Below, piece by piece: positions 17,952 through 26,922 of a DNA stretch of 57,192 bases. Origin of the DNA: Micavibrio_C sp046294845. GTDB taxonomy: Bacteria > Pseudomonadota > Alphaproteobacteria > Micavibrionales > Micavibrionaceae. The notes beneath the pieces are model-generated. The model saw nothing but the letters and a program-made list of their open reading frames with translations. It searched no databases and was not told where the DNA came from. The stretch lies in assembly GCA_046294845.1 (NCBI GenBank), contig JBKBNU010000003.1:1-57192 (forward strand). Reading direction: 5' to 3'. Position 1 is the first letter of the stretch; each line of letters starts with the position of its first letter. Position numbers and translations under genes: made by a program.

Positions 17952-18344
17952 TTATAGTTTAGCCTTATGCAACGCTTGGGCAATTTCTGGACGTAGTTTC
18001 CACTCCCGAAAACTGCCCCCGATAATGGAAATCGGCGTGGCAATGGACATGATCGGGTTCAGGCGTTCCGGCAAATCTCCCTGGGGCGGTATGAATTCCA
18101 GATAGGCTGCTAAAGCCCGACCTAGAAGCGCATATTCTCTTTCAACCTCCTCTATTGTTTCGCAGAGAGCCGCGTCCATCAGTTCCTGCAGGGACGCAGT
18201 TTGTTCTAGGCTGCGAGCATGTCCGATCAAAAGGCGGTGCTGTTTCAGCGACATTTCGTCTTTTAGAGCCTCCAGAGCGGTACGGTATTTTTCGGCGCAA
18301 GGAATGACAGATTCGTTTTTGTTTTCTATTTTTTCGATTTTCAT
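17952..18344 (-). CDS. Unknown 130-aa protein; C-half paralogue
   Basis: A helical protein whose whole length from residue 17 on aligns with the C-terminal part of the 197-residue neighbour. Shared points include C-EYR-A-E--KDE-S-KQ near the start, a central YA--GR-L--FL-F-P segment, and the end W-LRPE. Its start overlaps the stop of the 82-residue gene by 4 bases. No enzyme motif is seen. It is perhaps a subunit that pairs with the separate 80-residue protein. Confidence 0.65.
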   Translation of the reverse strand: MKIEKIENKNESVIPCAEKYRTALEALKDEMSLKQHRLLIGHARSLEQTASLQELMDAALCETIEEVEREYALLGRALAAYLEFIPPQGDLPERLNPIMSIATPISIIGGSFREWKLRPEIAQALHKAKL

Positions 18345-18589
18345 TTAATTGTCGCTTTCTTTTCCTCTAGTGCCTTGCCGATAGCGGCCCTGATCTCCAA
18401 CGGCTTTAAATGGCTCATTTCGTCAGCACTGACGCACATCTTGTATATATTCTCCAAGGTTGGATTTGGAACCATATTAATGGCCCATGAAATGACCCCG
18501 TATACTTCTGGATCTGTTTCCGACAGGCATAGCGACTTAGGGCCATCAAGCGACAATGTGTTTGATGCATCCTGCTTTTCTTGCTTCAT
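18341..18589 (-). CDS. Unknown 82-aa protein in the chaperonin operon
   Basis: I do not recognise this 82-residue soluble protein. The middle (YGVISWAINMVPNPTLENIYKMC) could form a small helical domain. Four-base overlaps with the genes on both sides (18586-18589 and 18341-18344) indicate translational coupling and make the gene credible despite no known family. Confidence 0.6.
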   Translation of the reverse strand: MKQEKQDASNTLSLDGPKSLCLSETDPEVYGVISWAINMVPNPTLENIYKMCVSADEMSHLKPLEIRAAIGKALEEKKATIK

Positions 18590-18771
18590 AACTTCCCTTT
18601 CTTTTTATTGATCTTCCGACGTATATATTCGATTTTTTGTTCAAGACTGCGCTCATCTATGCCACGTAAGTTAGGCGCGATCATAAGGATTCTATCTACA
18701 TCAGCATCTGGTATCGCCATCAATATTCGTTCGATCAAATTGTCTGTATTGAGTCCCTTATTATCCTTCAT
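18586..18771 (-). CDS. Unknown 61-aa protein in the chaperonin operon
   Basis: A 61-residue mostly helical protein with an Asp-rich centre (IPDADVDRILMIAPN) and a strongly basic tail (RRKINKKKGK). It starts 11 bases after the GroEL-like gene stops and overlaps the next gene by 4. It is too short and of the wrong composition to be GroES, so it does not supply the missing co-chaperonin. Confidence 0.55.
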   Translation of the reverse strand: MKDNKGLNTDNLIERILMAIPDADVDRILMIAPNLRGIDERSLEQKIEYIRRKINKKKGKL

Positions 18772-18782
18772 TATTTTTTCCG

Positions 18783-20369
18783 TTAGGCCGCCGCATCAGT
18801 GATTACAGTATCGGTTTGGATCACTATGGTAAGGATCGACTGCGCAAGATTAATAGCCTCCTTCGAGGTTCTAGCGGAATCGATCACGCCCATTTTGTCC
18901 ATATTCCCGAATTTTTGTTTACGGATATCGTAGCCATACCAAGCATCCTGTTCGTCAAGAATACTCTCAACATAATAGCGGGCATTTACGCCTGCGTTGT
19001 ATAGCAACTGCTCTGCAGGCGCTTTCAGGGCACGGATGACAATGTCGTACCCGCAACGTTCTGCCGCATCAGTGATGCCGTCACGCGCCGCGAGAAGCTC
19101 CCGCGCTGCTGCCAGAAAGGCTACGCCTCCTCCTGGTACAACACCTTCTTTTAGCGCTGTTTGCAGGCTGTTCAGTGCGTCCTGGTAACGGTCTTTCTTC
19201 TCAGTGATTTCTGTATCATTCAGCCCGCCGATATGAATTTCAACCAGAGTGTCTTGCAAGACTGCTATGCGGTACTCCAGTTTTTCGATTTCCTTCTTGT
19301 CTTCTGATTGACTCAGCATTTCTTTTAACTTGGCTAAATGCCGTTTAATCGGCACTTGTCTTGTATAAGAGGGGATAAGGATGGATTCGTCTTTTTCTAA
19401 TCGAACGCTTTTAAGACTACCTGCTGCAAGACTGATTCTGGCCCTATCAAGTTTATCGCCCGCGCCTTCCGAAATCACAGTTGTACCACTAACCTCGGTT
19501 AAATCATCGAGAAAGGCCTGCCGCTCGTTGGCCGGTAATTTCATTGCAGCGGCCTTTAGCCCCGTCTGCCGGATATTGACGGCAAGGCCGGACAGGACAT
19601 CCGCACTAAAATCATCCGCGATCAACAGTAGAGCTTCACCTTCCTGGATGGCCCCTTCCAACAGCGGCACCAGCGTCTGGAAATGAGCGATCTTGCTATC
19701 GGTGATCAGCACACGTGGCTGATCCAGCGTACAAATATTATTTCTTAGGTCGTTGACGAAAGCCGGTGAGGCATAGCCCACTGGAAGCTTTATGCCACTA
19801 TGCCGTTCCACAACCGTTTCCATTCCTGTACCGTCATTTAAAAGCACTTTTTTTTGAAAGCTGCCGTCGCTATACAGATCTGACAGCGTGAAGGCGATAT
19901 TTTCATCACCATTGGCGGCAATAAAGGCAACCTTGTACAAGTCCTCGGGGAACATCAGCGTCCTTGATATTTCTGATAAGACGCTCCGGGCGTGATCGAA
20001 GGCGCGGTATGCGCCCTTGCGAACCTTGCCCCGGTCTATGCCGCTGGCAACCGCTTTGATGACTTCCTCCACAACACGGCCCGCCATCACGATGCCTGCC
20101 GTCGATCCATCGCCCGCCCGCTCATCGGCGTGATAGGCTAGATACTTTAACAGCGTTGTGCCTGCATTCCCGAACTTATTTTCAAGCTCCAACGACAGAG
20201 CGATTGTATAGCCGTCTTTGGTGACGCGAGCACGACCATCAGGCATCTCGATGAGAACCGTACGTCCGTATGGTCCCGCCGTCACGCCTACAATCTGCAC
20301 CAGACACCGCATACCTTCGGCTAGAGCCAGACGGGCTTCGTCACCCTGAAGAATTGTTTTGCTCGTCAT
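18783..20369 (-). CDS. Divergent GroEL-like chaperonin (Cpn60)
   Basis: A 528-residue group I chaperonin homologue covering equatorial, intermediate and apical domains. The ATP site is kept: VTKDG, GDGST in place of the usual GDGTT, and VPGGGVAF late in the chain. It ends in ITDAAA without the Gly-Gly-Met tail of housekeeping GroEL. The apical domain is strongly divergent, which suggests a narrow or altered substrate range. No groES gene is nearby. It follows the 87-residue gene with no gap and precedes a set of small unknown genes that may be its clients or partners (inference). Host GroES may serve it. Confidence 0.88.
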   Translation of the reverse strand: MTSKTILQGDEARLALAEGMRCLVQIVGVTAGPYGRTVLIEMPDGRARVTKDGYTIALSLELENKFGNAGTTLLKYLAYHADERAGDGSTAGIVMAGRVVEEVIKAVASGIDRGKVRKGAYRAFDHARSVLSEISRTLMFPEDLYKVAFIAANGDENIAFTLSDLYSDGSFQKKVLLNDGTGMETVVERHSGIKLPVGYASPAFVNDLRNNICTLDQPRVLITDSKIAHFQTLVPLLEGAIQEGEALLLIADDFSADVLSGLAVNIRQTGLKAAAMKLPANERQAFLDDLTEVSGTTVISEGAGDKLDRARISLAAGSLKSVRLEKDESILIPSYTRQVPIKRHLAKLKEMLSQSEDKKEIEKLEYRIAVLQDTLVEIHIGGLNDTEITEKKDRYQDALNSLQTALKEGVVPGGGVAFLAAARELLAARDGITDAAERCGYDIVIRALKAPAEQLLYNAGVNARYYVESILDEQDAWYGYDIRKQKFGNMDKMGVIDSARTSKEAINLAQSILTIVIQTDTVITDAAA

Positions 20370-20633
20370 TTATTTGACTCCTTTGTTTAAACCGAGAAAA
20401 TCACGGATATCGTCGGTTTCAAGAAGGTGCGCGGCGTGATCGAAATCTGTTTTCTCCCGGTCCTTGAGCAAGATCGCTCTGACCGTTTCCACGCGCCAGA
20501 TCAATTCGCGCAACAGGCGGTCAAGGGTCTGCTCCCGCGTTTCGCACTTTTGAGCGCCGTGGTTCATATTAGCTAGTGATGAAGGCGGCTCCGCCGCACT
20601 GTCATCAGAATTGGAAGAATCAGATGTATTCAT
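20370..20633 (-). CDS. Unknown 87-aa protein upstream of the chaperonin gene
   Basis: The N-terminal third is Ser/Asp/Asn-rich and probably disordered; residues 30-87 are helical (TLDRLLRELIWRVETVRAIL). GGAGCG precedes the ATG. Its stop codon abuts the chaperonin start region directly. The roughly 250 bases upstream, back to the helicase gene, hold no convincing gene and may contain an internal promoter. Confidence 0.55.
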   Translation of the reverse strand: MNTSDSSNSDDSAAEPPSSLANMNHGAQKCETREQTLDRLLRELIWRVETVRAILLKDREKTDFDHAAHLLETDDIRDFLGLNKGVK

Positions 20634-20884
20634 TCACGCTCCGTCCATGTTGGCCGGTCGCACGCTGCAAAGCTGCACGGAACAAGATACCAGGATACCT
20701 CCTAAGAGGTCGCTTTGGGCGCTTGTGCCGCCGGAGCTTTTGCAAAAGCGTGTCCGGCTGCATCTATCCTGCTATCCCGCCGTTTTCAAAATGTGGAGAA
20801 AACGTAGGGTTAGCATTATTTTAATCTCATGACTGGTCAAAAGTCAACCTCTTAGGCTGCCTTGCCAGCGGGGTCCAGCGTCTT

Positions 20885-22951
20885 TTAAGGCGGCAGGAAT
20901 TGTGCTGGCTTGCCGACCGCAACAAGCGTCAGGCGGTGCATAGCGCGTGTGCAGGCTACATAAAGTAAGTTGCGATCCATATCCGTATGGTAGTTTTCTA
21001 TACTGGCATCCGGCACGATCACTCGATCAAACTCCAATCCCTTTGCCATGTGCGCCGTGCAAACGATGACCCTGCCGGAAAACCCGACACTGTCAGCATC
21101 CAGCAGGCGGGATTTAATACCGGCATCCGCCAGCAGCTTGTGCAAACGCTTGGCTTCCTTCTGGGTCTTGGCGATAATTGCAAGAGCTTCATGATCTGAC
21201 GCTTCAAAGTCGCGGATTTCTTGAGCAATATGCGTCGTGGCCTCCGCCTGTTTCTGACAGACAATAACTTGCGGTTTCTTGCCGTGACGCTTCATTGGCA
21301 CCAGTTCAGCGTTGGGTGAAATTCCCAGAGCGAATTGCATGATCTCCCATGTCGAGCGGTAGCTTTTTGTCAGCTTAACGGGCGGTGAGGCTTTCAAAAC
21401 ACCCCGGATCTGTTCCGCATTTGAAGTACTGTAAGGATTCACAGATTGGGTAGCATCGCCCAAGATAGTCTTGCGACAACTAAACAGTCGCCCTAGAACC
21501 GCATATTGCATCGGCGTATAATCCTGCATTTCATCGACCAGCAGATGTTTTACGTCCTTGCGCGAGTTATCGACACCCTCTAGTCGCATTTTCAGGTAAA
21601 TCAGCGGAAAGACGTCCGCGTATTCTAGCTTACCGGCAGTGAGCTTAAAAAGTTTTGGCTCGCCGATCCATTCGAACATATTTTTATAGGCATTCCTGAG
21701 CGTTGTCTGCTTAATCATGCTTCTAACGGCTTCGCGCAGGCTCCGGCGCTGCTCCGTGTCAAGGTCATGATTGTAGAACTGACCTATTTTATGCTCAGCA
21801 GTTTCAACGACGCGGACAATCCGTTCCTTGAACGGCATGCCGCTGTGCTTATTCCAGGTTTCCGCAAAGAACCAGTTCGGGACAATCAGCCCTCGCCGCA
21901 AACGCCATTCGGTGGGCGTAAAAGAGATTTTCTCCAGATGATCGGCATAGGCATCGACCTGTTTCAGGAAATCGAGTGAAGCCTTCGCCACGATGCGAGC
22001 CTTCAATTCCTCATCATTTTTATCCAGCAGTAGCGCCGTCTGCTCAAAAAATGTCTGGAATCGGTATTTTCCCTCCAGCAATTCATCGGCCAGCGTATCC
22101 ATGCCGATCTCGTTCACCTGTTCCTCGCCGAGCTCAGGAAGAACGTTGCCAATGTAATCGGCAAAGACGCGGTTGGGAGAGATAATCAGAATATCCTTTG
22201 AACTGAGCGTGTCCTTGAAACGGTAGAGCAGGAAAGCGATGCGATGCAGGGCGATAGAGGTTTTTCCCGATCCGGCCACGCCCTGGATGATCAGTGTATG
22301 CGCGTCGGCATCGCGGATAATTGCGTTCTGGTCACGCTGGATGGTGGCCACGATGTTCCGCATACCTTCATCGTCCGACGACCGGCTGAGTTCTTCCTGT
22401 AAAACGTCATCGACAATATGTAGGGCGGATTCGATCATCATTTCCATACGGCTGTCGCGAATGCGGAATTGCCGTTTTCGCTCCAACGCGCCATTGACAA
22501 TACCGCTTGGGGCCTCATAACGCGCCGGGCCAATTTCGTAATCATAGAACATGGAGGAAACAGGCGCCCGCCAATCATGGACAATAGTCTTATTGTTAGT
22601 TTCATCGTAAAAATCGTGAATGCCAACATAGATGGCATCGGCCTGAGCAGTGCCTTCCCGGTCGCGCTTGAAATCAAACCGCCCAAAATAAGGTGATTTT
22701 TTTAACTTCAAGAGTTTTTTCTGCTGCTGGTTCAGCACCTCAGCGGAGCGCATTTTCTGGTCAACGGTCTCTCGGACGGCGATTTTCTCAAGATGGTCCA
22801 TGTCGCGTCGGGCATCCCACATATAGTCGTGCACGTTCTGAATGGCCTTCGCATATTCGCCCAGACGAGTTTTAAGAACATGTAAATTAGTGTCAATTGC
22901 TTTCAGACACTCATTAAGGCACTCCTGCTCTTCTTTTTCACCTTGCTTCAT
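20885..22951 (-). CDS. HelD-like RNA polymerase recycling ATPase (UvrD/Rep family)
   Basis: A 688-residue SF1 helicase-like protein. Residues 1-100 form the antiparallel coiled coil of HelD, followed by the HelD-type segment DWRAPVSSMFYDYEIGPARY (127-146). Walker A is GVAGSGKT at 224-231, motif II is VDEMQDYTP, and VACTRAM lies near the C-terminus. HelD pulls stalled RNA polymerase off DNA and is best known from Gram-positive bacteria. The gene starts 6 bases after the RF3 gene ends, so the two are co-transcribed. Pairing a polymerase recycler with a translation release factor suggests clearing of stalled machinery under stress (inference). Confidence 0.82.
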   Translation of the reverse strand: MKQGEKEEQECLNECLKAIDTNLHVLKTRLGEYAKAIQNVHDYMWDARRDMDHLEKIAVRETVDQKMRSAEVLNQQQKKLLKLKKSPYFGRFDFKRDREGTAQADAIYVGIHDFYDETNNKTIVHDWRAPVSSMFYDYEIGPARYEAPSGIVNGALERKRQFRIRDSRMEMMIESALHIVDDVLQEELSRSSDDEGMRNIVATIQRDQNAIIRDADAHTLIIQGVAGSGKTSIALHRIAFLLYRFKDTLSSKDILIISPNRVFADYIGNVLPELGEEQVNEIGMDTLADELLEGKYRFQTFFEQTALLLDKNDEELKARIVAKASLDFLKQVDAYADHLEKISFTPTEWRLRRGLIVPNWFFAETWNKHSGMPFKERIVRVVETAEHKIGQFYNHDLDTEQRRSLREAVRSMIKQTTLRNAYKNMFEWIGEPKLFKLTAGKLEYADVFPLIYLKMRLEGVDNSRKDVKHLLVDEMQDYTPMQYAVLGRLFSCRKTILGDATQSVNPYSTSNAEQIRGVLKASPPVKLTKSYRSTWEIMQFALGISPNAELVPMKRHGKKPQVIVCQKQAEATTHIAQEIRDFEASDHEALAIIAKTQKEAKRLHKLLADAGIKSRLLDADSVGFSGRVIVCTAHMAKGLEFDRVIVPDASIENYHTDMDRNLLYVACTRAMHRLTLVAVGKPAQFLPP

Positions 22952-22957
22952 AATTTA

Positions 22958-24535
22958 CTATCCCTGTCCCCTTTCCCTGACTTTGGAAAAGATCAGATCC
23001 GGCCAGTCCTTCTTGCACTGGTCCAGATTCCACGCATTACGTGGTAGGAAGACTGGATTTTCATCACGGTCCAGCGCGACTGATGAGCGGTTGGCGCTAA
23101 CAAACTTTTCTATCTTTGCCGGATCGCCGCTGACCCAGAGAGCCGTGAACCAACTTGTCTGCTCAAAGCTGACCTCTAGCCCGTATTCAGCCTGCATGCG
23201 GCTCGCCAGCACATCGAGCTGTAGTGCGCCAACCACACCAACCAGCCAGTCGGAGCTGAAGGATGAACGGAACACCTGCGTCACACCTTCCTCGGCAAGG
23301 CTTTCCAGCGCCCTTTTCAAATGCTTGGCTTTGAGCGGATCTTTCAGGCTGACGCGGCGCAGGATTTCAGGTGCAAAATTCGGGATGCCGGTGAAGACAA
23401 GATTTTCCCCTTCGGTCAATGTGTCGCCGACGCGCAATGTGCCATGATTCGGGATGCCGATAATATCTCCCGCAATCGCGTCTTCGGCCAATTCGCGCCC
23501 TTGCGAGAAAAAGAAGATCGGGGTGTGGATGCTCATGGGCTTTCCAGTGCGGACATGATGCAGCCGCATGCCGCGCTTGAATGACCCCGAACACAGCCTA
23601 AAAAACGCCACTCGGTCGCGGTGGTTGGGGTCCATGTTGGCCTGCACCTTGAAGACAAAACCAGATACCTTGTTTTCATCAGGAGTAACCGTGCGTGATG
23701 CTGCGTTCTGCGAGCGCGGCGGCGGCGCGTGTTCGATCAGGCCGTTGATTAAATCGCTGATACCAAAATTCTTGAGAGCGCTGCCAAAATATACAGGAGT
23801 GAGGTAGCCTTCCTGGAAGGCTTGCGTGTCCATCGGCGTGCAAGCGCCCCTGATAAGAGCCGCTTCTTCTTTGAGCTTTGAGTATTGTTCTGCGCTCATG
23901 AACCCCGGCAGGCGCGGATCGTCCAGCCCTTCGCATTGCACGATTTCCGGCAATTTTTCTTTCTGATTGTCCTCGAACACAACCATCCGGTCGCGGATCA
24001 GGTCGTAACATCCCTTGAAGTCACGTCCCATGCCCACGGGCCAGGTCACGGGCGTTGTCTCCAGCGCCAGCTTGTCAGCAATCTCGTCCATCAAGTCAAA
24101 CGGGTCGCGGACCTCCCTATCCATCTTGTTGACGAACGTCATGATGGGAATGTCGCGCATCCGGCAGACCTCAAACAATTTAAGCGTCTGACTCTCGATT
24201 CCTTTGGCCGCGTCAATCACCATCACGGCACTGTCCACCGCGGTCAGCGTACGATAGGTATCTTCTGAAAAATCCTGGTGGCCCGGCGTGTCCAGAAGGT
24301 TGAACACCGTGTCGCCGTAATCAAACGTCATGACGGAGGTCGTGACCGAAATTCCCCGCGCCTGTTCGATCTGCATCCAGTCCGAATGCGCCAGACGGCG
24401 GTTGGCGCGTGCCTTGACCTGCCCGGCCATACGGATTGCGCCGCCGAACAGCAGCAGTTTTTCGGTCAGCGTGGTTTTCCCGGCGTCCGGGTGAGAAATG
24501 ATGGCGAAAGTGCGACGGTTGCTAATAATTTGCAT
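22958..24535 (-). CDS. prfC: Peptide chain release factor 3 (RF3)
   Basis: A GTPase of about 525 residues closely matching bacterial RF3. Motifs in order are G1 SHPDAGKT, G2 GISVTTSV, G3 DTPGHQDF and G4 NKMD, then domain II (VFKVQANMDP, HRDRVAFFR) and domain III. RF3 removes RF1/RF2 from the ribosome after termination and aids quality control. The ATG at 24535 gives a normal N-terminus; a GTG at 24580 would add 15 residues, and neither has a strong ribosome site. It is the first gene of the run that ends with the metallo-hydrolase. Being plasmid-borne, it duplicates or replaces a host function. Confidence 0.93.
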   Translation of the reverse strand: MQIISNRRTFAIISHPDAGKTTLTEKLLLFGGAIRMAGQVKARANRRLAHSDWMQIEQARGISVTTSVMTFDYGDTVFNLLDTPGHQDFSEDTYRTLTAVDSAVMVIDAAKGIESQTLKLFEVCRMRDIPIMTFVNKMDREVRDPFDLMDEIADKLALETTPVTWPVGMGRDFKGCYDLIRDRMVVFEDNQKEKLPEIVQCEGLDDPRLPGFMSAEQYSKLKEEAALIRGACTPMDTQAFQEGYLTPVYFGSALKNFGISDLINGLIEHAPPPRSQNAASRTVTPDENKVSGFVFKVQANMDPNHRDRVAFFRLCSGSFKRGMRLHHVRTGKPMSIHTPIFFFSQGRELAEDAIAGDIIGIPNHGTLRVGDTLTEGENLVFTGIPNFAPEILRRVSLKDPLKAKHLKRALESLAEEGVTQVFRSSFSSDWLVGVVGALQLDVLASRMQAEYGLEVSFEQTSWFTALWVSGDPAKIEKFVSANRSSVALDRDENPVFLPRNAWNLDQCKKDWPDLIFSKVRERGQG

Positions 24536-24692
24536 GATGTTCTGGGGGGCTTGTTCGTTACCTTGAAAAATCCTTTTCACGCCACGAAAATGCGGCGGCG
24601 ACGGGATCTTTCTAGGGGCAAACAGCGAACATCATGAATATTTGAATTTCTTTTGTTTTATTGTGTCCTGATTAAAAAGGGATAAAAAGTGC

Positions 24693-24998
24693 TTGTCAAG
24701 CCATGATTCCGTGCTAATTGATAAATCAATGAATAATGACAATGGGATAAAAACAAATCTGCGCGTTATCAACGCCTATAGGAGGGGAAATGCCGGGCCA
24801 GAGCATGCGCTGGCAGCGGTCGATTTCCTGTTAGCACTGTCCATCCCTGGCTTTGATGATGATCTATCAATCATCCGCGAGGTTATAGATTCCGGCGATC
24901 TTGAAAAAATATCACGTCGTAAAATCAAGGCAAATCTCAAGCGCCTGGAGTTAAAATACAGCCTTTATAAAATACAGCAGTTTTTAAAACATCACTGA
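24693..24998 (+). CDS. Unknown 101-aa protein, divergent from the RF3 gene
   Basis: A basic helical protein; residues 45-100 (FDDDLSIIREVIDSG through SLYKIQQFLKHH) look like a helical bundle. The best start is a TTG at 24693 with AAGGG about 11 bases upstream; a later ATG at 24729 would give 89 residues. It shares its upstream region with the RF3 gene and converges, with a 7-base overlap, on the DksA/TraR gene. Function is unknown. Confidence 0.55.
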   Translation: MSSHDSVLIDKSMNNDNGIKTNLRVINAYRRGNAGPEHALAAVDFLLALSIPGFDDDLSIIREVIDSGDLEKISRRKIKANLKRLELKYSLYKIQQFLKHH

Positions 24999-25336
24999 TC
25001 ACCGCTGGCCGCACAGTGGACGCAGGTCAAAGTGGTGGGATCAACATCGAGCCGTTTTGGATTGATTTCCTCATCGCATTTGATGCAATACCCGTAATCG
25101 CCAGATTCAATGCGCTTGAGAGCAGCATCGATCCTGTACAGTTCCTGCTCACGCCGCCGTTCCGTAGCCAGCGCCATTTCCTGCTGCTGGATCGCATCCA
25201 TGCGGGAGAGCCGCCCGACCATCGTCTGGTCAAGCTCCACCGGTTTCGTCGTCGCCTTGCTGGCTTCCGCCCACACCAGCAACTCCGCCCGGTGCTTTAC
25301 CAGCATGTTTTTGTAATGTTCGAGATCAATAGGCAT
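24992..25336 (-). CDS. DksA/TraR-family C4 zinc-finger protein
   Basis: A 114-residue protein with a helical hairpin in the first 75 residues and a four-cysteine zinc finger at the end, CIKCDEEINPKRLDV to CVHC. Members bind the RNA polymerase secondary channel and alter initiation at stress-sensitive promoters, DksA with ppGpp and TraR alone. At this size it could be either. It lies next to the RF3/HelD cluster, which also acts on polymerase and ribosome recycling. Confidence 0.88.
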   Translation of the reverse strand: MPIDLEHYKNMLVKHRAELLVWAEASKATTKPVELDQTMVGRLSRMDAIQQQEMALATERRREQELYRIDAALKRIESGDYGYCIKCDEEINPKRLDVDPTTLTCVHCAASGDQ

Positions 25337-25572
25337 TCTTTACCCTTTAAGATAAAATGATACCGCAGTAAACAGGCCGGGTAGAAGAGAGAATCTTTTA
25401 ATACTGCCAGATTGTCGTAAAGTCGCCTCATGCATTTCACGAGCTTCTTAAAGAACGTGCCGACGGCGACGTAGAAATATTTATCCTTCAGATAAGGGGA
25501 ATGTCAACTTGCCGGAAGACGAATAGAAAATCTGCCATGCACTTTTGAAAGCGAAGGCTATGTCTTGAAAAG

Positions 25573-26868
25573 ATGGAATACTATCTCCGGGGCGGTTTAT
25601 CAGTCTTGAGTAAAAAAATGAGTCATTTCTACTTTATAGCAAAAAACTGGCGGTTCCTAAGTTTCGGGTTTCTTCTGACCTTTATCTGTAATCTTGGCCA
25701 GACTTTTTTCATCGGCCTTTACAGCGGGGTGATCCGCGCGGACTACGACCTGTCGAGCGGTGATTTCGGCGCGCTGTACGGCGTTGCCACCTTGTGCAGC
25801 GCGGGCCTCATTATATGGGTGGGACGGCTGGTCGATAAAATCGATCTTCGTATTTACACATTGTGGGTGATAGCGGCCATGGTTCTGGCGTGCGTCCTGA
25901 TGTATGCCGGAACCAATATCATCACCCTGGGACTGGCCATTGCTCTTCTGCGCCTGAGCGGCCAAGGCTTGATGCCGCATATCTCCAATACAAGCATGGG
26001 CCGGTATTTCGAATCCGCGCGTGGACGGGCTGTCAGCATCGCGCATATGGGAATCAGTGCGGGGCAGATTATCCTGCCCGTTGCCGCCGCCTTTCTCATT
26101 TCACATGCGGGATGGCGGGAAAGCTGGGCCGCCTACGGTCTGGTTCTTGTCTTCGCGGCTGCGCCCCTGACCCTGTTTTTTCTCAAAGGGCACGGCGAAC
26201 GCCACCGACGATGGGAAGCAGAAATCACCGTCGCCGAAAGCCAAACGGGCCAGCACAGCCGCATGAAATCGCCTTTGCGGGATGGTGTGTTTCGTGACAA
26301 ACGTTTTTTCATCATCCTGCCGGGCTTTCTCAGTCTGCCTTTATTCGGCACATCCATATTTTTCTTTCAAGATGAACTGTTGACTGCCAAGGGATGGGAT
26401 CAGAACCTGTTTGCATTCTCCTTTCCATTTCTCGCAGCATCGATGATGGTTTCGAGTCTTGCGGGTGGTTTCCTGATTGACCGGATCGGCAGCAGCCTTA
26501 AACTCCTTCCTCTAATTTACATTCCTTTTATAATCGCGCTGCTAACTCTGGCCGGAGCGCAAAATCCTTTCTGGCTGCCAGCCATGATGTTGCTGATCGG
26601 TGCAAGCACAGGACTTCTATCGGTCGTAGGCGGAACGCTCTGGCCGGAAATGTACGGAACGCGCGCATTGGGAGCAGTACGCTCCTTCGTCATGGCACTG
26701 ATGGTTTTAGGCACCGCGGCAACGCCAGCGGTTGTCGGGCTTCTGTACGATGCAGGCATATCCGTAGCCGCAACTTACATGGGGTTTGCGATCTATATGA
26801 TCGCGTTCGGTATTCTCCAGCTTCCTCTTGGGTACGGAAATAAAAATGATACTTTTAAGAAAAAATAA
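25573..26868 (+). CDS. Major facilitator superfamily transporter
   Basis: A 431-residue protein with about 12 hydrophobic helices. The loop between helices 2 and 3 reads WVGRLVDKID, a variant of the MFS signature, and a matching GGFLIDRIG lies in the second half. GAAAAG precedes the ATG; alternative starts lie 36-45 bases downstream. The substrate cannot be deduced. The 235 bases upstream contain no clear gene, only a short frame fragment. Confidence 0.82.
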   Translation: MEYYLRGGLSVLSKKMSHFYFIAKNWRFLSFGFLLTFICNLGQTFFIGLYSGVIRADYDLSSGDFGALYGVATLCSAGLIIWVGRLVDKIDLRIYTLWVIAAMVLACVLMYAGTNIITLGLAIALLRLSGQGLMPHISNTSMGRYFESARGRAVSIAHMGISAGQIILPVAAAFLISHAGWRESWAAYGLVLVFAAAPLTLFFLKGHGERHRRWEAEITVAESQTGQHSRMKSPLRDGVFRDKRFFIILPGFLSLPLFGTSIFFFQDELLTAKGWDQNLFAFSFPFLAASMMVSSLAGGFLIDRIGSSLKLLPLIYIPFIIALLTLAGAQNPFWLPAMMLLIGASTGLLSVVGGTLWPEMYGTRALGAVRSFVMALMVLGTAATPAVVGLLYDAGISVAATYMGFAIYMIAFGILQLPLGYGNKNDTFKKK

Positions 26869-26922
26869 CTATGTTTAGGCATTTTTGGTAAATGATTAAC
26901 TTTTTCTGACTACAATATATGC

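Noticed and set aside
18586..18771. 61-aa gene after the chaperonin considered as GroES
   Set aside because: Too short and helical with a lysine-rich tail; GroES is about 95 residues and all beta.
25436..25560. Protein-like fragment before the MFS gene (FHELLKERADGDVEIFILQ in one frame)
   Set aside because: No start or ribosome site and too short to assign; perhaps a gene remnant, but evidence is too thin.
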